Below are positions 1 to 7,625 of a DNA stretch of 29,998 nt, one piece after another (position 1 is the first letter of the stretch; each line of letters begins with the position of its first letter). The notes under the pieces are model-generated. The model did not search any database, was not told where the DNA came from, and saw only the letters and a program-made list of their open reading frames with translations. The stretch is from an uncultured Coriobacteriales bacterium (GTDB lineage: Bacteria; Actinomycetota; Coriobacteriia; Coriobacteriales; UMGS124): positions 1-29,998 of the forward strand of contig CABQHM010000042.1 of assembly GCA_902464015.1 (NCBI GenBank), read 5' to 3'. The position numbers and the translations under genes were made by a program.

Positions 1-59
1 GGCGGGGGCGTCGGTACATGAGACGCACACAAATTGAGGAAGAATAGTTGTTTTAGGCG

Positions 60-245
60 TCTTTCCCGCCCACATGGCGGGGATACGGGGGCTTCGGGCC
101 GGCCGCCGCCGGCCGTGCAAGCCCACCTATAGCGTTAGCGACCCACACATATATGTTGCGCTCGAAGCCGGGAACCGCAACGCAGGGAGCACCGACAGAC
201 CATCGCCTCTCCCGGCCCGGCGGCACCCGGGGTAATCGGCTCCGG
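60..245 (+). ncRNA. Candidate structured RNA in GC-rich intergenic DNA
   Basis: No protein gene is supported before 358. The stretch is full of nested complementarity: CCCGCC (65-70) with GGCGGG (76-81); GGGCTT (89-94) with AAGCCC (119-124) enclosing GGCCGGC (97-103) with GCCGGCC (108-114); GTTGCG (155-160) with CGCAAC (176-181); GCCGGGA (167-173) with TCCCGGC (210-216); and GGAGC (185-189) with GCTCC (239-243), which would cross other stems like a pseudoknot. AT-containing segments such as 127-160 stand out from the GC-rich surroundings, as in conserved RNA cores. The size and style recall large actinobacterial/firmicute structured RNAs such as the raiA motif, but I cannot confirm a family or the strand. 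No SRP RNA, tmRNA or RNase P signature was seen. No promoter or terminator was identified. Confidence 0.35.
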
Positions 246-357
246 CACTAGCCCGCCCGTCAAAAACGAAAGCGGCCCGCCTCCTATTGCAAGGAAACGG
301 ACCACACTAAATGCAGGAATTACTTATGTTGGCGCAAATCCATCCGCCCCGCTGCCT

Positions 358-1314
358 TTACTCCTGCGCAGGCTCCGCGACAAGGTCCTTCTTATACATG
401 AATACATGCGGGGCCCCGTCGGCGGGCTCGCCCGTGGGGGGCATGGGGTAATCAGCAGAGAGCTCGACATCGGCCACACGCGTATATCCGTGGTTCTCGT
501 ACCACTGCCACGTGCAGGTGGAATCGGTCTGGAGCCAGTAGCTCTGGGTGCCAAGATTCTCGAGCCTCTTCTGGAACTCGGCCATCAGAGCCTTGCCCAC
601 GCCATGGGAGCGATACTCGGGGTTCACGACAAAAAGTTCGAGCTCGGTGTCTTCGCCGCGCGCTTCACCGGCTGCGTCGATGAGCATCTGTCCACGCTCG
701 CCAAGCTGCAGTTCATAGGTGCGGGCAATTCGGGCAGGCTGGGCACCGTAACGCAGCGTCTCGGAGGCCTTCTCATATACATCTTTCCAAACAAAGGCAT
801 CCTTGGGCTCAGGCAGGCGCGCCGTGGAGGCAAAGGCAATGCCGACGAGAACCGGGTCGTAGTTGGTACCATCGTCGATGGTCGCCACAAGGCGAATGTT
901 GCTTGCACGGAGTACACCAGCAAAGTCCATGTTTGCCTGGGCGGTTTTCTGTTCGTCGGTCAGGCCATCGAACAACCACTCGGGGGGCATGATGTACGAA
1001 AGCTGGCTGAAGTCTACGCTCGTAAAATCACGGACACGCAGGATGGGATCGTGGGGCTGCTGGACCTCCTCGCCGGGGACACCCGTCTTGCGGGCCTCCT
1101 GCTTGGCCTTGCGGCGGGCGCGGGCTGCTGCCTTGGCCTTCTCATCCTGCTTGGGGCGAGGCTTTCCGGACTTGGGCCCACGGCCAGAAGCGGCTCCAGA
1201 GGCAGAGCGGGGCTTGCTAGACTTGGATCCATGACCGAAGGCAGAACCAGAGGCAGAGCGGGACGCACCCGAGGCGCCGCGCTGGAAAGACCTGGGCCTA
1301 TTCTCACTCGACAT
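358..1314 (-). CDS. GNAT-family N-acetyltransferase with basic disordered N-terminal tail
   Basis: The 318-residue protein has a C-terminal GNAT acetyltransferase fold, which transfers an acetyl group from acetyl-CoA to an amine; the substrate is unknown. The acetyl-CoA loop reads NPEYRSHGVGKALM (about residues 230-243), followed by a predicted W-Q-W-Y-x-N-x-G-Y segment typical of the last GNAT strand/helix. Residues 1 to about 90 are low complexity, rich in Ser, Gly, Arg and Lys (repeated S-G-K-P-R-P-like blocks), and probably disordered and able to bind nucleic acid or ribosomes. The start is supported by AAGGAG eight bases upstream (1321-1328 region). The gene is divergent from the helicase operon and stands alone. 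The basic tail is longer than in ordinary ~150-residue GNAT enzymes. The family call is firm; the substrate is not predictable. Confidence 0.85.
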   Translation of the reverse strand: MSSENRPRSFQRGASGASRSASGSAFGHGSKSSKPRSASGAASGRGPKSGKPRPKQDEKAKAAARARRKAKQEARKTGVPGEEVQQPHDPILRVRDFTSVDFSQLSYIMPPEWLFDGLTDEQKTAQANMDFAGVLRASNIRLVATIDDGTNYDPVLVGIAFASTARLPEPKDAFVWKDVYEKASETLRYGAQPARIARTYELQLGERGQMLIDAAGEARGEDTELELFVVNPEYRSHGVGKALMAEFQKRLENLGTQSYWLQTDSTCTWQWYENHGYTRVADVELSADYPMPPTGEPADGAPHVFMYKKDLVAEPAQE

Positions 1315-1635
1315 ATATACACTCCTTGGATGTATCGAAGCCAGTTGGTATCTTAAACGGGAACATGATACCCCCTTGAAAGCCTGCGGGCATCAGCCAT
1401 GACAGGCAGCACAACAGTTCGCACGAACGGGGTATGGCCGACTCGTGGGCTTTATTCATTCACCGCAAGGTCAAAGAAAACATGAGGGTACTCAACCATA
1501 CAATAGGACATTTAATTACTGTGTTCGTGTCCTGCCGACGAGTATGCTGGTTGGCAGCGCGCAACATGCGCGACCAAGCGGCCCCTCGTGGTTTCATAGC
1601 AAGGGGCTTCGGCATGAGAGAAAAGGGGTTTGAAG
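1315..1635. other. Divergent intergenic region
   Basis: These 321 bases separate the acetyltransferase (-) from the helicase operon (+) and must carry both promoters. AT-rich patches occur around 1490-1520. A hairpin CTGCC...GGCAG lies near 1534-1558. No convincing -35/-10 pair, operator or RNA could be assigned. Short reading frames here lack ribosome binding sites and are not supported. Confidence 0.4.
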
Positions 1636-1926
1636 ATGAGCGTGTACGTTGTGAGCTGGGGCATTGTAAACCAGGGACGCAACATGGAGACTGACTCCAT
1701 CGTGCATCGTACCCTGGACGAGGCACGCGAAGAGTTCGACCTGATCGACCTCGCAACCGCCGTAAAGGGCCCCCTCGCCAAGATGGCGGCTGAACATGGT
1801 TGCCCCTCTTACTGCAGGATTGAGGAAGTTGAGATGCTCGACGAGAAGGAGCATCCCACCAACAAGCTGGCAGATTGGGTGTACGACGCCTCGAAGACCC
1901 TCATCGACGAGAAAGTGTCACAGTAA
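1636..1926 (+). CDS. Small conserved-looking protein of unknown function
   Basis: The 96-residue acidic, soluble protein begins M-S-V-Y-V-V-S-W-G. It has no signal peptide, membrane helix or recognisable motif, and I do not recognise the family. The ATG at 1636 is chosen over a TTG two codons upstream because AAAAGGGG (1621-1628) then sits at normal distance. Its stop codon (TAA, 1924-1926) directly abuts the GTG start of the HelD-like gene at 1927, so the two are almost certainly translationally coupled. This hints at a role linked to the helicase or at shared regulation (inference only). Coding composition matches its neighbours. Confidence 0.7.
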   Translation: MSVYVVSWGIVNQGRNMETDSIVHRTLDEAREEFDLIDLATAVKGPLAKMAAEHGCPSYCRIEEVEMLDEKEHPTNKLADWVYDASKTLIDEKVSQ

Positions 1927-4065
1927 GTGGAAGATAAGATTTTTGCCGAAGAGCAGGCGCATCTCAGCAAGGTCTACGGTCAGTTGCAGGAGCTCGAGCG
2001 CACGGCCTCCGAGCGCCTTGAGGCAAACCTGGCCGAGATCAGGGAATACAAGTCAAACATGCGCGAGGAGATTGCCCCCGACTTCGAGGGCGACGACCTC
2101 TCGATGGAGACGTATGCCAACGTCGCTGCCGCAAACAGCGTGATTGAGTCGTTCAACTTGGCAAACGATGCCGACGTTGAGACCATCAACCGTCTGCGCC
2201 TGCTTCTCAAGAAGCCCTACTTCGCCCATATCAGGCTGCAGATTGCCGGAAAGCCCACGGTACGCGACATCTACCTGGGCTCGACCGGCATGGCCGACGA
2301 GCTGCATCGCCGCATTGTGGTGGACTGGCGATCGCCGGTGGCCGAGGCTTACTATAACCAAGACATGGGGCAGACCTCGTACTGGGCAAACGGCCGCGAG
2401 ATCAAGGCCGACCTGCAGCTTCGCCGTCAGTTCGACATCGAACGCGATGTGCTGAAGTGCTACTTCGACACCTCGGTGGCCATTGAGGACCCGCTGCTGC
2501 TGGCTTCGCTCACCTCGCAGCGCTCCTCACAGCTTCAGGCCATCACGGCAACGATCCAGAAGGAGCAGAACGCTGTCATCCGTCACGAAAACGTGCCTGC
2601 AATGCTGGTACGCGGCGTGGCAGGCAGCGGCAAGACCTCGGTGTTGCTTCAGCGCATCGCGTTTTTGCTGTTCCGCGACCGTGAGAGCCTGCGCGCCGAC
2701 CAAGTATATCTTGTAACGCCCAACCCCGTGTTTAAGAAGTACATCGCAAACGTGCTTCCCGAGCTGGGCGAAAAGAACCCCAACGCTCTCACCTGGGCAG
2801 AACTCATGGAACTCGTGGGTCCGGGCGACCGCTCGCTGGGCGCCGAGACCGCAGCCGAGTCGCTCAAGCGCATCGACGAGGGCCTCAAAACGCTCCAGCT
2901 CGAGCCCGAGGACATGCACGACATCGTGGCCGGCGAGCACCAGCTGCTGAGCGCCCAGCAAATTTGGAAGACCGTCGAGCGGTTCTTGGGCAGGACCGGG
3001 CCGGGTCCACGCCTGTGCTGCGTGGTGGAAGAAGACCTGCTCGACAAGCTTGACGCACGCATCAACCAGCTTGCGACCAGCGCCGCCATGAAGGACGAGG
3101 TCACGACCATGGACCCCGACGAGCAAGAGCGCATTTTCGGTCGGCTCGTCGACCCCAACGATGAGGAGGACGTGGCCGATTGCACGCGCGACTACGTAGA
3201 GCAGCTCTGCGCACCTTACGTCGAGATGGTGGAAAACGCCGGATGGCTTCGCCTGGACCGCATCGGCATGCGCATGCTCGGCGCAAGCAGTCTGACGGCC
3301 ATTGAGTGGCTGTACCTGAAGGTGCAGCTGGCGGGCAAGGTAGACGAGGCCGCCAAGCTCGTGGTGATCGACGAGGTGCAGGACTACTCCGCCGCGCAGC
3401 TCATGGTGCTGGCGCGGTACTTCTGCAACGCGCGCTTCCTTATGCTTGGCGATGAGAACCAGGCGATTTGGGAAGGAACGGCAAGCTTCGCGCAGATCGA
3501 GGAGCTTTTCAAGGATGTGCGTGGCACCATCGCCACGTGCGAGCTCATGACGAGCTACCGCTCCTCACCCGAGATCACGGCCGTGTTCACCACGCTCATG
3601 AAGCGCGACGAGGGCATGAACGTCTCCTCCGTACGCAGGCCTGGTCACACGGTCAAGTTTAAAGAATGCCTGGACGACGAGGAGTACTTCCAGGCATTGG
3701 AAACTGCGTTGGAGTCAGGCAGGAACGAGGGCGGCCTGTGCGCCGTGATTGCCGGCAACGGCAGGCGTACCCGCTGGCTCGACCGCAAACTGCGCGATCG
3801 TATGGGCGAGCTTGCGCCGCGCCTCATGGACGGCAAAGGCCGCCTGCCCGAAGCAGGCTGCGTATTGCTCGACCTCAAGCTCGCAAAGGGCCTGGAGTTC
3901 GACCGTGTCATCGTGGCCGACGCTCAAGCCGACGAATACGGCGACGACGAGCTGTCGAAGCATCGCCTGTACACCGCCATCTCGCGCGCAACGCAGCACC
4001 TCACGCTTGTGTCGCAAGGCAAGATGACGCCCTTGCTCGACGAAGCGAGGTCCAATGGCAACTAG
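1927..4065 (+). CDS. helD: HelD-like superfamily 1 helicase / RNA polymerase-recycling ATPase
   Basis: The 712-residue protein belongs to the UvrD/Rep-like superfamily 1, HelD branch. In Gram-positive bacteria HelD binds stalled RNA polymerase and uses ATP to release it from nucleic acid. Visible features: an N-terminal charged coiled-coil-like arm (about residues 1-60), as inserted into RNA polymerase channels by HelD; a D-W-R-S-P-V-A-E-A-Y-Y segment; Walker A GVAGSGKTS (about 230-238); Walker B LVVIDEVQDYS (about 478-488); the GDENQAIW motif; and a C-terminal YTAISRATQHLTLV motif VI. It starts at GTG 1927 immediately after the preceding stop and overlaps the next gene by 11 bases. Length is near the usual ~700-770. 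A DNA repair helicase role is the alternative, but the N-terminal arm favours HelD. Confidence 0.9.
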   Translation: MEDKIFAEEQAHLSKVYGQLQELERTASERLEANLAEIREYKSNMREEIAPDFEGDDLSMETYANVAAANSVIESFNLANDADVETINRLRLLLKKPYFAHIRLQIAGKPTVRDIYLGSTGMADELHRRIVVDWRSPVAEAYYNQDMGQTSYWANGREIKADLQLRRQFDIERDVLKCYFDTSVAIEDPLLLASLTSQRSSQLQAITATIQKEQNAVIRHENVPAMLVRGVAGSGKTSVLLQRIAFLLFRDRESLRADQVYLVTPNPVFKKYIANVLPELGEKNPNALTWAELMELVGPGDRSLGAETAAESLKRIDEGLKTLQLEPEDMHDIVAGEHQLLSAQQIWKTVERFLGRTGPGPRLCCVVEEDLLDKLDARINQLATSAAMKDEVTTMDPDEQERIFGRLVDPNDEEDVADCTRDYVEQLCAPYVEMVENAGWLRLDRIGMRMLGASSLTAIEWLYLKVQLAGKVDEAAKLVVIDEVQDYSAAQLMVLARYFCNARFLMLGDENQAIWEGTASFAQIEELFKDVRGTIATCELMTSYRSSPEITAVFTTLMKRDEGMNVSSVRRPGHTVKFKECLDDEEYFQALETALESGRNEGGLCAVIAGNGRRTRWLDRKLRDRMGELAPRLMDGKGRLPEAGCVLLDLKLAKGLEFDRVIVADAQADEYGDDELSKHRLYTAISRATQHLTLVSQGKMTPLLDEARSNGN

Positions 4066-5449
4066 CGTTAAGGCTCTGCCCGCATCAACGGGCGGGGTCA
4101 AGCTGCCTTATCTGGGTGCCCAGGTGCTTGCGGCCCTGGGCCCCACACAGACCAAACTCACCGAGCGAGCCATCAAGCATATCAAGAAGACGCTGCCCGT
4201 GCCCTGCGAGCAGGACATCATCTGGGCCGACGTGACGTTCGGCACGCGCACGCACGGTCTCGTGGTAACAGGCCAGGGCATCTTCTTGAAAGATGGCCCA
4301 TCAGGCGAAGAGGACGATGACGTGGACTGGTCGCAAGACGACGGCGCGGGCTATCACTACCTGCGCTGGCGCAACTTCGACCCCTCGTTTATAAGCCTGC
4401 ACGCCAACAAACCCTGTATCGCAGGCATCCCCTGCCAGGATGCTGAAAAGTTTGACACCCTGGCGCGCCAATGCATGCGACTGGCACACGGGTCCGACAA
4501 GCTCATGGAAGAAGCTTCTGAAGCTCTCCTTGAGGGTAAGGTCAGGGTCGCTCGAGGTGTTGAGAGCATCTATCGCAAGTCGGCCGCCCTCACATACGCG
4601 GATTGTCTTAAATCGCTGAACAGCCCTAGTCAGACAGGCACTTTACGCGCGGTAGAGGTGCCCCTCACCCAGTTCGACGCCGTACTGGAACGCGTGCGCA
4701 CCGCAATCAGAGCCGGTAAAGTCGCCGGTTGCGACGACGTGCGCCTCGCAGGCATCCTCGTGCGCAAGGGCGCCTTCACCTACCGCCAAGCAATGAACCT
4801 CGCAAAAGCAGGGCATATCCGGGGCCTGTCATACGTAGCCCTGGAAGATGCTGTGCGTTACATGGGGGCAAACGGACTCTCTGCCGCAGGGCTCGAATGG
4901 CTTTCGGGAAGAGCGGCTGTACGCGGCCTCAACGAGGACCAGGACGTGAGCCTCACGGGCGTTGCCCAGGCGGCGGCCCAAGCAGCCGGCGGCATCGCTG
5001 CGGTGACCCCCAAGACCGAACAGGACAATGTGCTCAGCATGACAGCCGACACCGTCATCTCATCCGCCGGTCGCTCAGTGGGCGTCGCAGGAGCACGCGC
5101 CATCACGGGCGCCCTGGGCATGACAGCCGGCCCCGTGGGCGCGATTGCGGGCCTCGCGCTGGGCAACATCTGCGGTGAGGCAGTGCCTCAGGCAGTCAAC
5201 ATGGCAAAAGGCCTGTTCATGGAACCCGCCGAGCAGGTGCTGGGCCGCATGTTTGATGCTGTGGTGCGCAATATGGTCTTCGAATATGCCTTTACCCAAG
5301 CCGAGCAGGCAGTGCTTGGCGTGTTTCTGCGCAAAGTGGACCCCCGAGCCTACCAGGCTCTTCTCGCCTCGCTACGTAAAAGCGAGACTCAAGAACAAGA
5401 TATCCGCGGCTTTATCGAGCCGGCATTCGAAGCCGTGCGCACGCGATAA
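4055..5449 (+). CDS. Unknown protein translationally coupled to helD-like gene
   Basis: The 464-residue protein was not assigned to a known family. The N-terminal ~120 residues contain aromatic beta-rich segments (F-G-T-R-T-H-G-L-V-V-T-G-Q-G-I-F), possibly a small PH-like or sensing fold. The middle is helical. Residues about 345-385 form a Gly/Ala-rich stretch (A-L-G-M-T-A-G-P-V-G-A-I-A-G-L-A-L-G) resembling a glycine zipper that could insert in or associate with membrane. No signal peptide is present. The ATG at 4055 lies inside the 3' end of the helicase gene (11-base overlap), so the pair is co-translated. A partner or adaptor for the helicase is an inference from position only. Confidence 0.75.
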   Translation: MATSVKALPASTGGVKLPYLGAQVLAALGPTQTKLTERAIKHIKKTLPVPCEQDIIWADVTFGTRTHGLVVTGQGIFLKDGPSGEEDDDVDWSQDDGAGYHYLRWRNFDPSFISLHANKPCIAGIPCQDAEKFDTLARQCMRLAHGSDKLMEEASEALLEGKVRVARGVESIYRKSAALTYADCLKSLNSPSQTGTLRAVEVPLTQFDAVLERVRTAIRAGKVAGCDDVRLAGILVRKGAFTYRQAMNLAKAGHIRGLSYVALEDAVRYMGANGLSAAGLEWLSGRAAVRGLNEDQDVSLTGVAQAAAQAAGGIAAVTPKTEQDNVLSMTADTVISSAGRSVGVAGARAITGALGMTAGPVGAIAGLALGNICGEAVPQAVNMAKGLFMEPAEQVLGRMFDAVVRNMVFEYAFTQAEQAVLGVFLRKVDPRAYQALLASLRKSETQEQDIRGFIEPAFEAVRTR

Positions 5450-5472
5450 GCTGATAGCGAAAGGACAAAAGG

Positions 5473-6684
5473 ATGCTTACGCTAGACGCATTTGAGAGGG
5501 CGGCAACCAAGGTCAAGGAAGTGACGCTGGAGACAAAGCTCATTGAGAGCCCCCACTTCAGCGCCATCGCCGGCAACCGCGTGTTCTTCAAGCCAGAGAA
5601 CATGCAGCGCACGGGTTCCTACAAGGTGCGCGGTGCCTACTACAAGATCTCGACCATGAGTGACGAGGAGCGTTCACACGGCCTCATTACCGCCTCAGCA
5701 GGCAACCATGCCCAGGGCGTGGCGGCGGCCGCGCAGAAGTACGGCGTTCCCGCAACCATCGTGATGCCCGCCACGACGCCGCTCATCAAGGTCGAGCGCA
5801 CCAAGTCTTACGGCGCCAACGTCGAGCTTGTGGGCAACGTCTATGACGAGGCATATGCGCGCGCTTGCGAACTTGCCGAGGAGCAGGTCCTCACCTTCGT
5901 GCACCCCTTCAACGACCTCGACGTTGCCTGCGGCCAGGGCACCATCGCCATGGAGATCTTCCAGGAGCTTCCGCTGGTAGACTGCATCCTCGTGCCGATC
6001 GGCGGCGGTGGACTTGCCACGGGTGTTTCCACTCTGGCAAAGTTGCTCAACCCTAAGATTCGCGTCATCGGCGTTGAGCCGGCAGGAGCAGCCTGCATGA
6101 AGGCGAGCTTGGAGGCCGGCCACATCGTGAAGCTGCCGAGCGTGAACACCATTGCCGACGGCACCGCCGTGCAGGAGCCCGGAAATCTCATCTTCCCCTA
6201 CATCCAGGAGAACCTCGACGGCATCATCACCGTCGAAGACGACGAGCTCGTTGTGGCCTTCCTCGATATGGTGGAGAACCACAAGATGGTTGTCGAGAAC
6301 TCGGGCCTGCTCACTGTTGCGGCACTGCGCCACCTCGACTTTACGGGCAAGAAGGTCGTCTCGGTGCTGTCGGGCGGCAACATGGACGTCATTACGATGT
6401 CTTCGGTCGTGCAGTCCGGCCTCATCAAGCGCGACCGCGTCTTCACCGTGAGCGTGCTACTCCCCGACCGCCCCGGCCAGCTTGTGCGTGTGGCCCAGAC
6501 CATCGCCGACCATAAGGGCAACGTCATCCGCCTGGATCACAACCAGTTTGTGACGACGAACCGCAACGCGGCGGTTGAGCTGCGCGTGACCATCGAGGCC
6601 TTCGGCACCGATCACAAGCACGAGATCGTTGAAGCGCTCGAGAAGGACGGTTTCACCCCGAAAATCGTGGGCACGCAGTTCTAG
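5473..6684 (+). CDS. ilvA: Threonine ammonia-lyase (PLP enzyme with ACT domain)
   Basis: The 403-residue cytosolic enzyme converts L-threonine to 2-oxobutanoate and ammonia. It is a fold-type II PLP enzyme: the PLP Schiff-base lysine is K51 in G-S-Y-K-V-R-G-A; the substrate/PLP loop is S-A-G-N-H-A (75-80); the phosphate loop is GGGGLATG (177-184); and S-G-G-N-M-D lies near the end of the catalytic domain. A single ACT domain (from about residue 326, V-L-L-P-D-R-P-G-Q-L) completes the short TdcB/short-IlvA architecture of ~400 residues. The start ATG has AAAGGA at 5461-5466. It lies 23 bases after the unknown gene and may share its operon. Biosynthetic (isoleucine) versus catabolic roles cannot be separated here; no isoleucine genes are adjacent. 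Confidence 0.93.
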   Translation: MLTLDAFERAATKVKEVTLETKLIESPHFSAIAGNRVFFKPENMQRTGSYKVRGAYYKISTMSDEERSHGLITASAGNHAQGVAAAAQKYGVPATIVMPATTPLIKVERTKSYGANVELVGNVYDEAYARACELAEEQVLTFVHPFNDLDVACGQGTIAMEIFQELPLVDCILVPIGGGGLATGVSTLAKLLNPKIRVIGVEPAGAACMKASLEAGHIVKLPSVNTIADGTAVQEPGNLIFPYIQENLDGIITVEDDELVVAFLDMVENHKMVVENSGLLTVAALRHLDFTGKKVVSVLSGGNMDVITMSSVVQSGLIKRDRVFTVSVLLPDRPGQLVRVAQTIADHKGNVIRLDHNQFVTTNRNAAVELRVTIEAFGTDHKHEIVEALEKDGFTPKIVGTQF

Positions 6685-6699
6685 CACAAAAGGGGTCGA

Positions 6700-6772
6700 C
6701 GGCATCTGGTCTGGGATTACCAGAGATTACCCGATGCCGTTGGCCCCGCCCCGGCGGGGTGATAGCCGTTTT
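6700..6772 (+). terminator. Possible terminator after threonine ammonia-lyase
   Basis: Two hairpins follow the stop codon. The first is CGGCATC (6700-6706) with GATGCCG (6733-6739), with inner CTGGT/ACCAG. The second is a perfect CCCCGCC/GGCGGGG stem (6744-6759). Only a short T run follows (about 6769-6772), so termination efficiency is uncertain. Confidence 0.4.
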
Positions 6773-6850
6773 ACCTGGGTGACTAGGGGTTATTACACTT
6801 ATGCACAATGCCTAATCCTCATCCTTCCAAATGGGTGATGTAAGCAGTTA

Positions 6851-6904
6851 TGAAGACATCTTCACAATCATTTTCCCAGCTAGATAGCGATTTTTAGTAT
6901 ATAG
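6851..6904 (+). promoter_or_regulatory. Weak promoter with upstream dyad ahead of the RNA candidate
   Basis: A TATATA hexamer (6898-6903) could serve as a -10 element for the RNA beginning near 6910. No good -35 is visible. A dyad TGAAGA-CA-TCTTCA (6851-6864) lies upstream and could be an operator. The surrounding 6780-6905 is notably AT-rich for this genome. This assignment rests on position and composition only. Confidence 0.3.
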
Positions 6905-6909
6905 CACTC

Positions 6910-7133
6910 CTGGGGTGGCGCGTAAAACGCTCGGATGAGGCATTATGCAGTCAGTCAAGCGGACAGGCGCTCAGCAATTTGAGCAACGTACCTGTCAGAC
7001 CTTGAGCACGCCTCCTCATAGAGCCGACGCGAGCGACCCCCTTGCGCTTGGACGTCCGGCATTCCCCTTGAGCGGCGGATCCCCTGCGGCACTTCCCCCT
7101 TACCCGCAGACGAAGGATCCGCCGCATTTTTTT
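6910..7133 (+). ncRNA. Candidate small structured RNA
   Basis: This stretch has no supported reading frame but shows a nested set of complementary arms in correct order: GGGGT (6912-6916) with ACCCC (7036-7040); CGCGT (6919-6923) with ACGCG (7027-7031); TCGG (6931-6934) with CCGA (7024-7027, sharing one base with the previous stem); ATGAGG (6935-6940) with CCTCAT (7014-7019); and an apical hairpin GACAGG (6962-6967) with CCTGTC (6991-6996) enclosing GCTCA/TGAGC (6969-6984). It is followed by a strong terminator and preceded by an AT-rich promoter-like stretch, so it behaves as an independent transcription unit. The rod-like fold recalls 6S-type RNA, but no diagnostic sequence was recognised. 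It is not a tRNA, tmRNA or SRP RNA. Confidence 0.45.
7072..7133 (+). terminator. Strong rho-independent terminator
   Basis: GCGGCGGATCC (7072-7082) pairs with GGATCCGCCGC (7115-7125), an 11-bp perfect stem, with a second inner stem CTGCGG/CCGCAG. Seven T residues follow (7127-7133). The T run marks plus-strand transcription. It ends the candidate RNA, and possibly read-through from the threonine ammonia-lyase gene. Confidence 0.85.
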
Positions 7134-7140
7134 GTTTCGT

Positions 7141-7625
7141 GACGCAGAATGCAGAACGTCAGGTTCCACACCCATTGTAAAAGCGGCTTCTGATGCGCAA
7201 GGCGTCCAGGGGCGATACGCGCGGTGCGGGCCTTTGGCCTACTGGACGTACGTGAGCCTCCCGGGAACGCAGCGAACGCGGTTCCGCAGCCTTTAAAAAG
7301 CGGGTTCTGATGCGCAAGGCGCGCGATGCCGACGTGCGCGGTGCGGGCCTTTGGCCTACGGGAGTACTCTAGGCATCGCGGAACGCGGCGCATCAGGTTC
7401 CGCACCTACTAAAACGCGGGTTCTCACGCGCAAGGCGCACGGAGCCGATGTGCGCGGTGCGGGCCTTTGGCCTACTGGAGTACTCTAGGCATCGCGGAAC
7501 GCAGCGCATCGGGTTCCGCTTCCCACTAAAACGCGGGTTCTCGTCCGCAAGGCGTCCAGAGGCGATGCGTACTGGAGTACGTGAGCCTCTGGAGAATGCA
7601 GCGGACGAGGTTCCGCAACTCACTA
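7141..7625. repeat. Tandem array of ~116-bp hairpin repeats (four units plus a partial)
   Basis: Units start at about 7179, 7296, 7411 and 7528 (spacings 117, 115, 117), each with A-A-A-A-(C)GCGGNTTCT, then GCAAGGCG, a variable stem, GTACTGGAGTAC-like apex, the returning stem, GGAACGCAGCG and GGTTCCGC. A partial right end precedes the first at 7141-7178. Units 1-3 carry an extra ~22 bases (GGTGCGGGCCTTTGGCC) at the apex which unit 4 lacks. Unit 4 is an almost complete hairpin: CTCGTCCGC (7540-7548) with GCGGACGAG (7601-7609), CCAGAGGC with GCCTCTGG, CGTAC with GTACG. Unit 2 pairs TGATGCGC (7308-7315) with GCGCATCA (7388-7395) and GATGCC with GGCATC. The array ends at the stop of LuxR gene 1. 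The family is not one I recognise. Confidence 0.9.

Noticed and set aside
6910..7135. tRNA, tmRNA or SRP RNA
   Set aside because: No TTCGANTC-type T-loop with acceptor stem, no tag reading frame and no SRP apical motif were found.
7100..7623. Short minus-strand and plus-strand reading frames inside the repeat array
   Set aside because: They merely follow the repeat sequence, lack ribosome sites and resemble no protein.
7141..7625. CRISPR array
   Set aside because: Units are ~116 bp throughout, without short direct repeats separated by unique spacers, and no cas genes are present.
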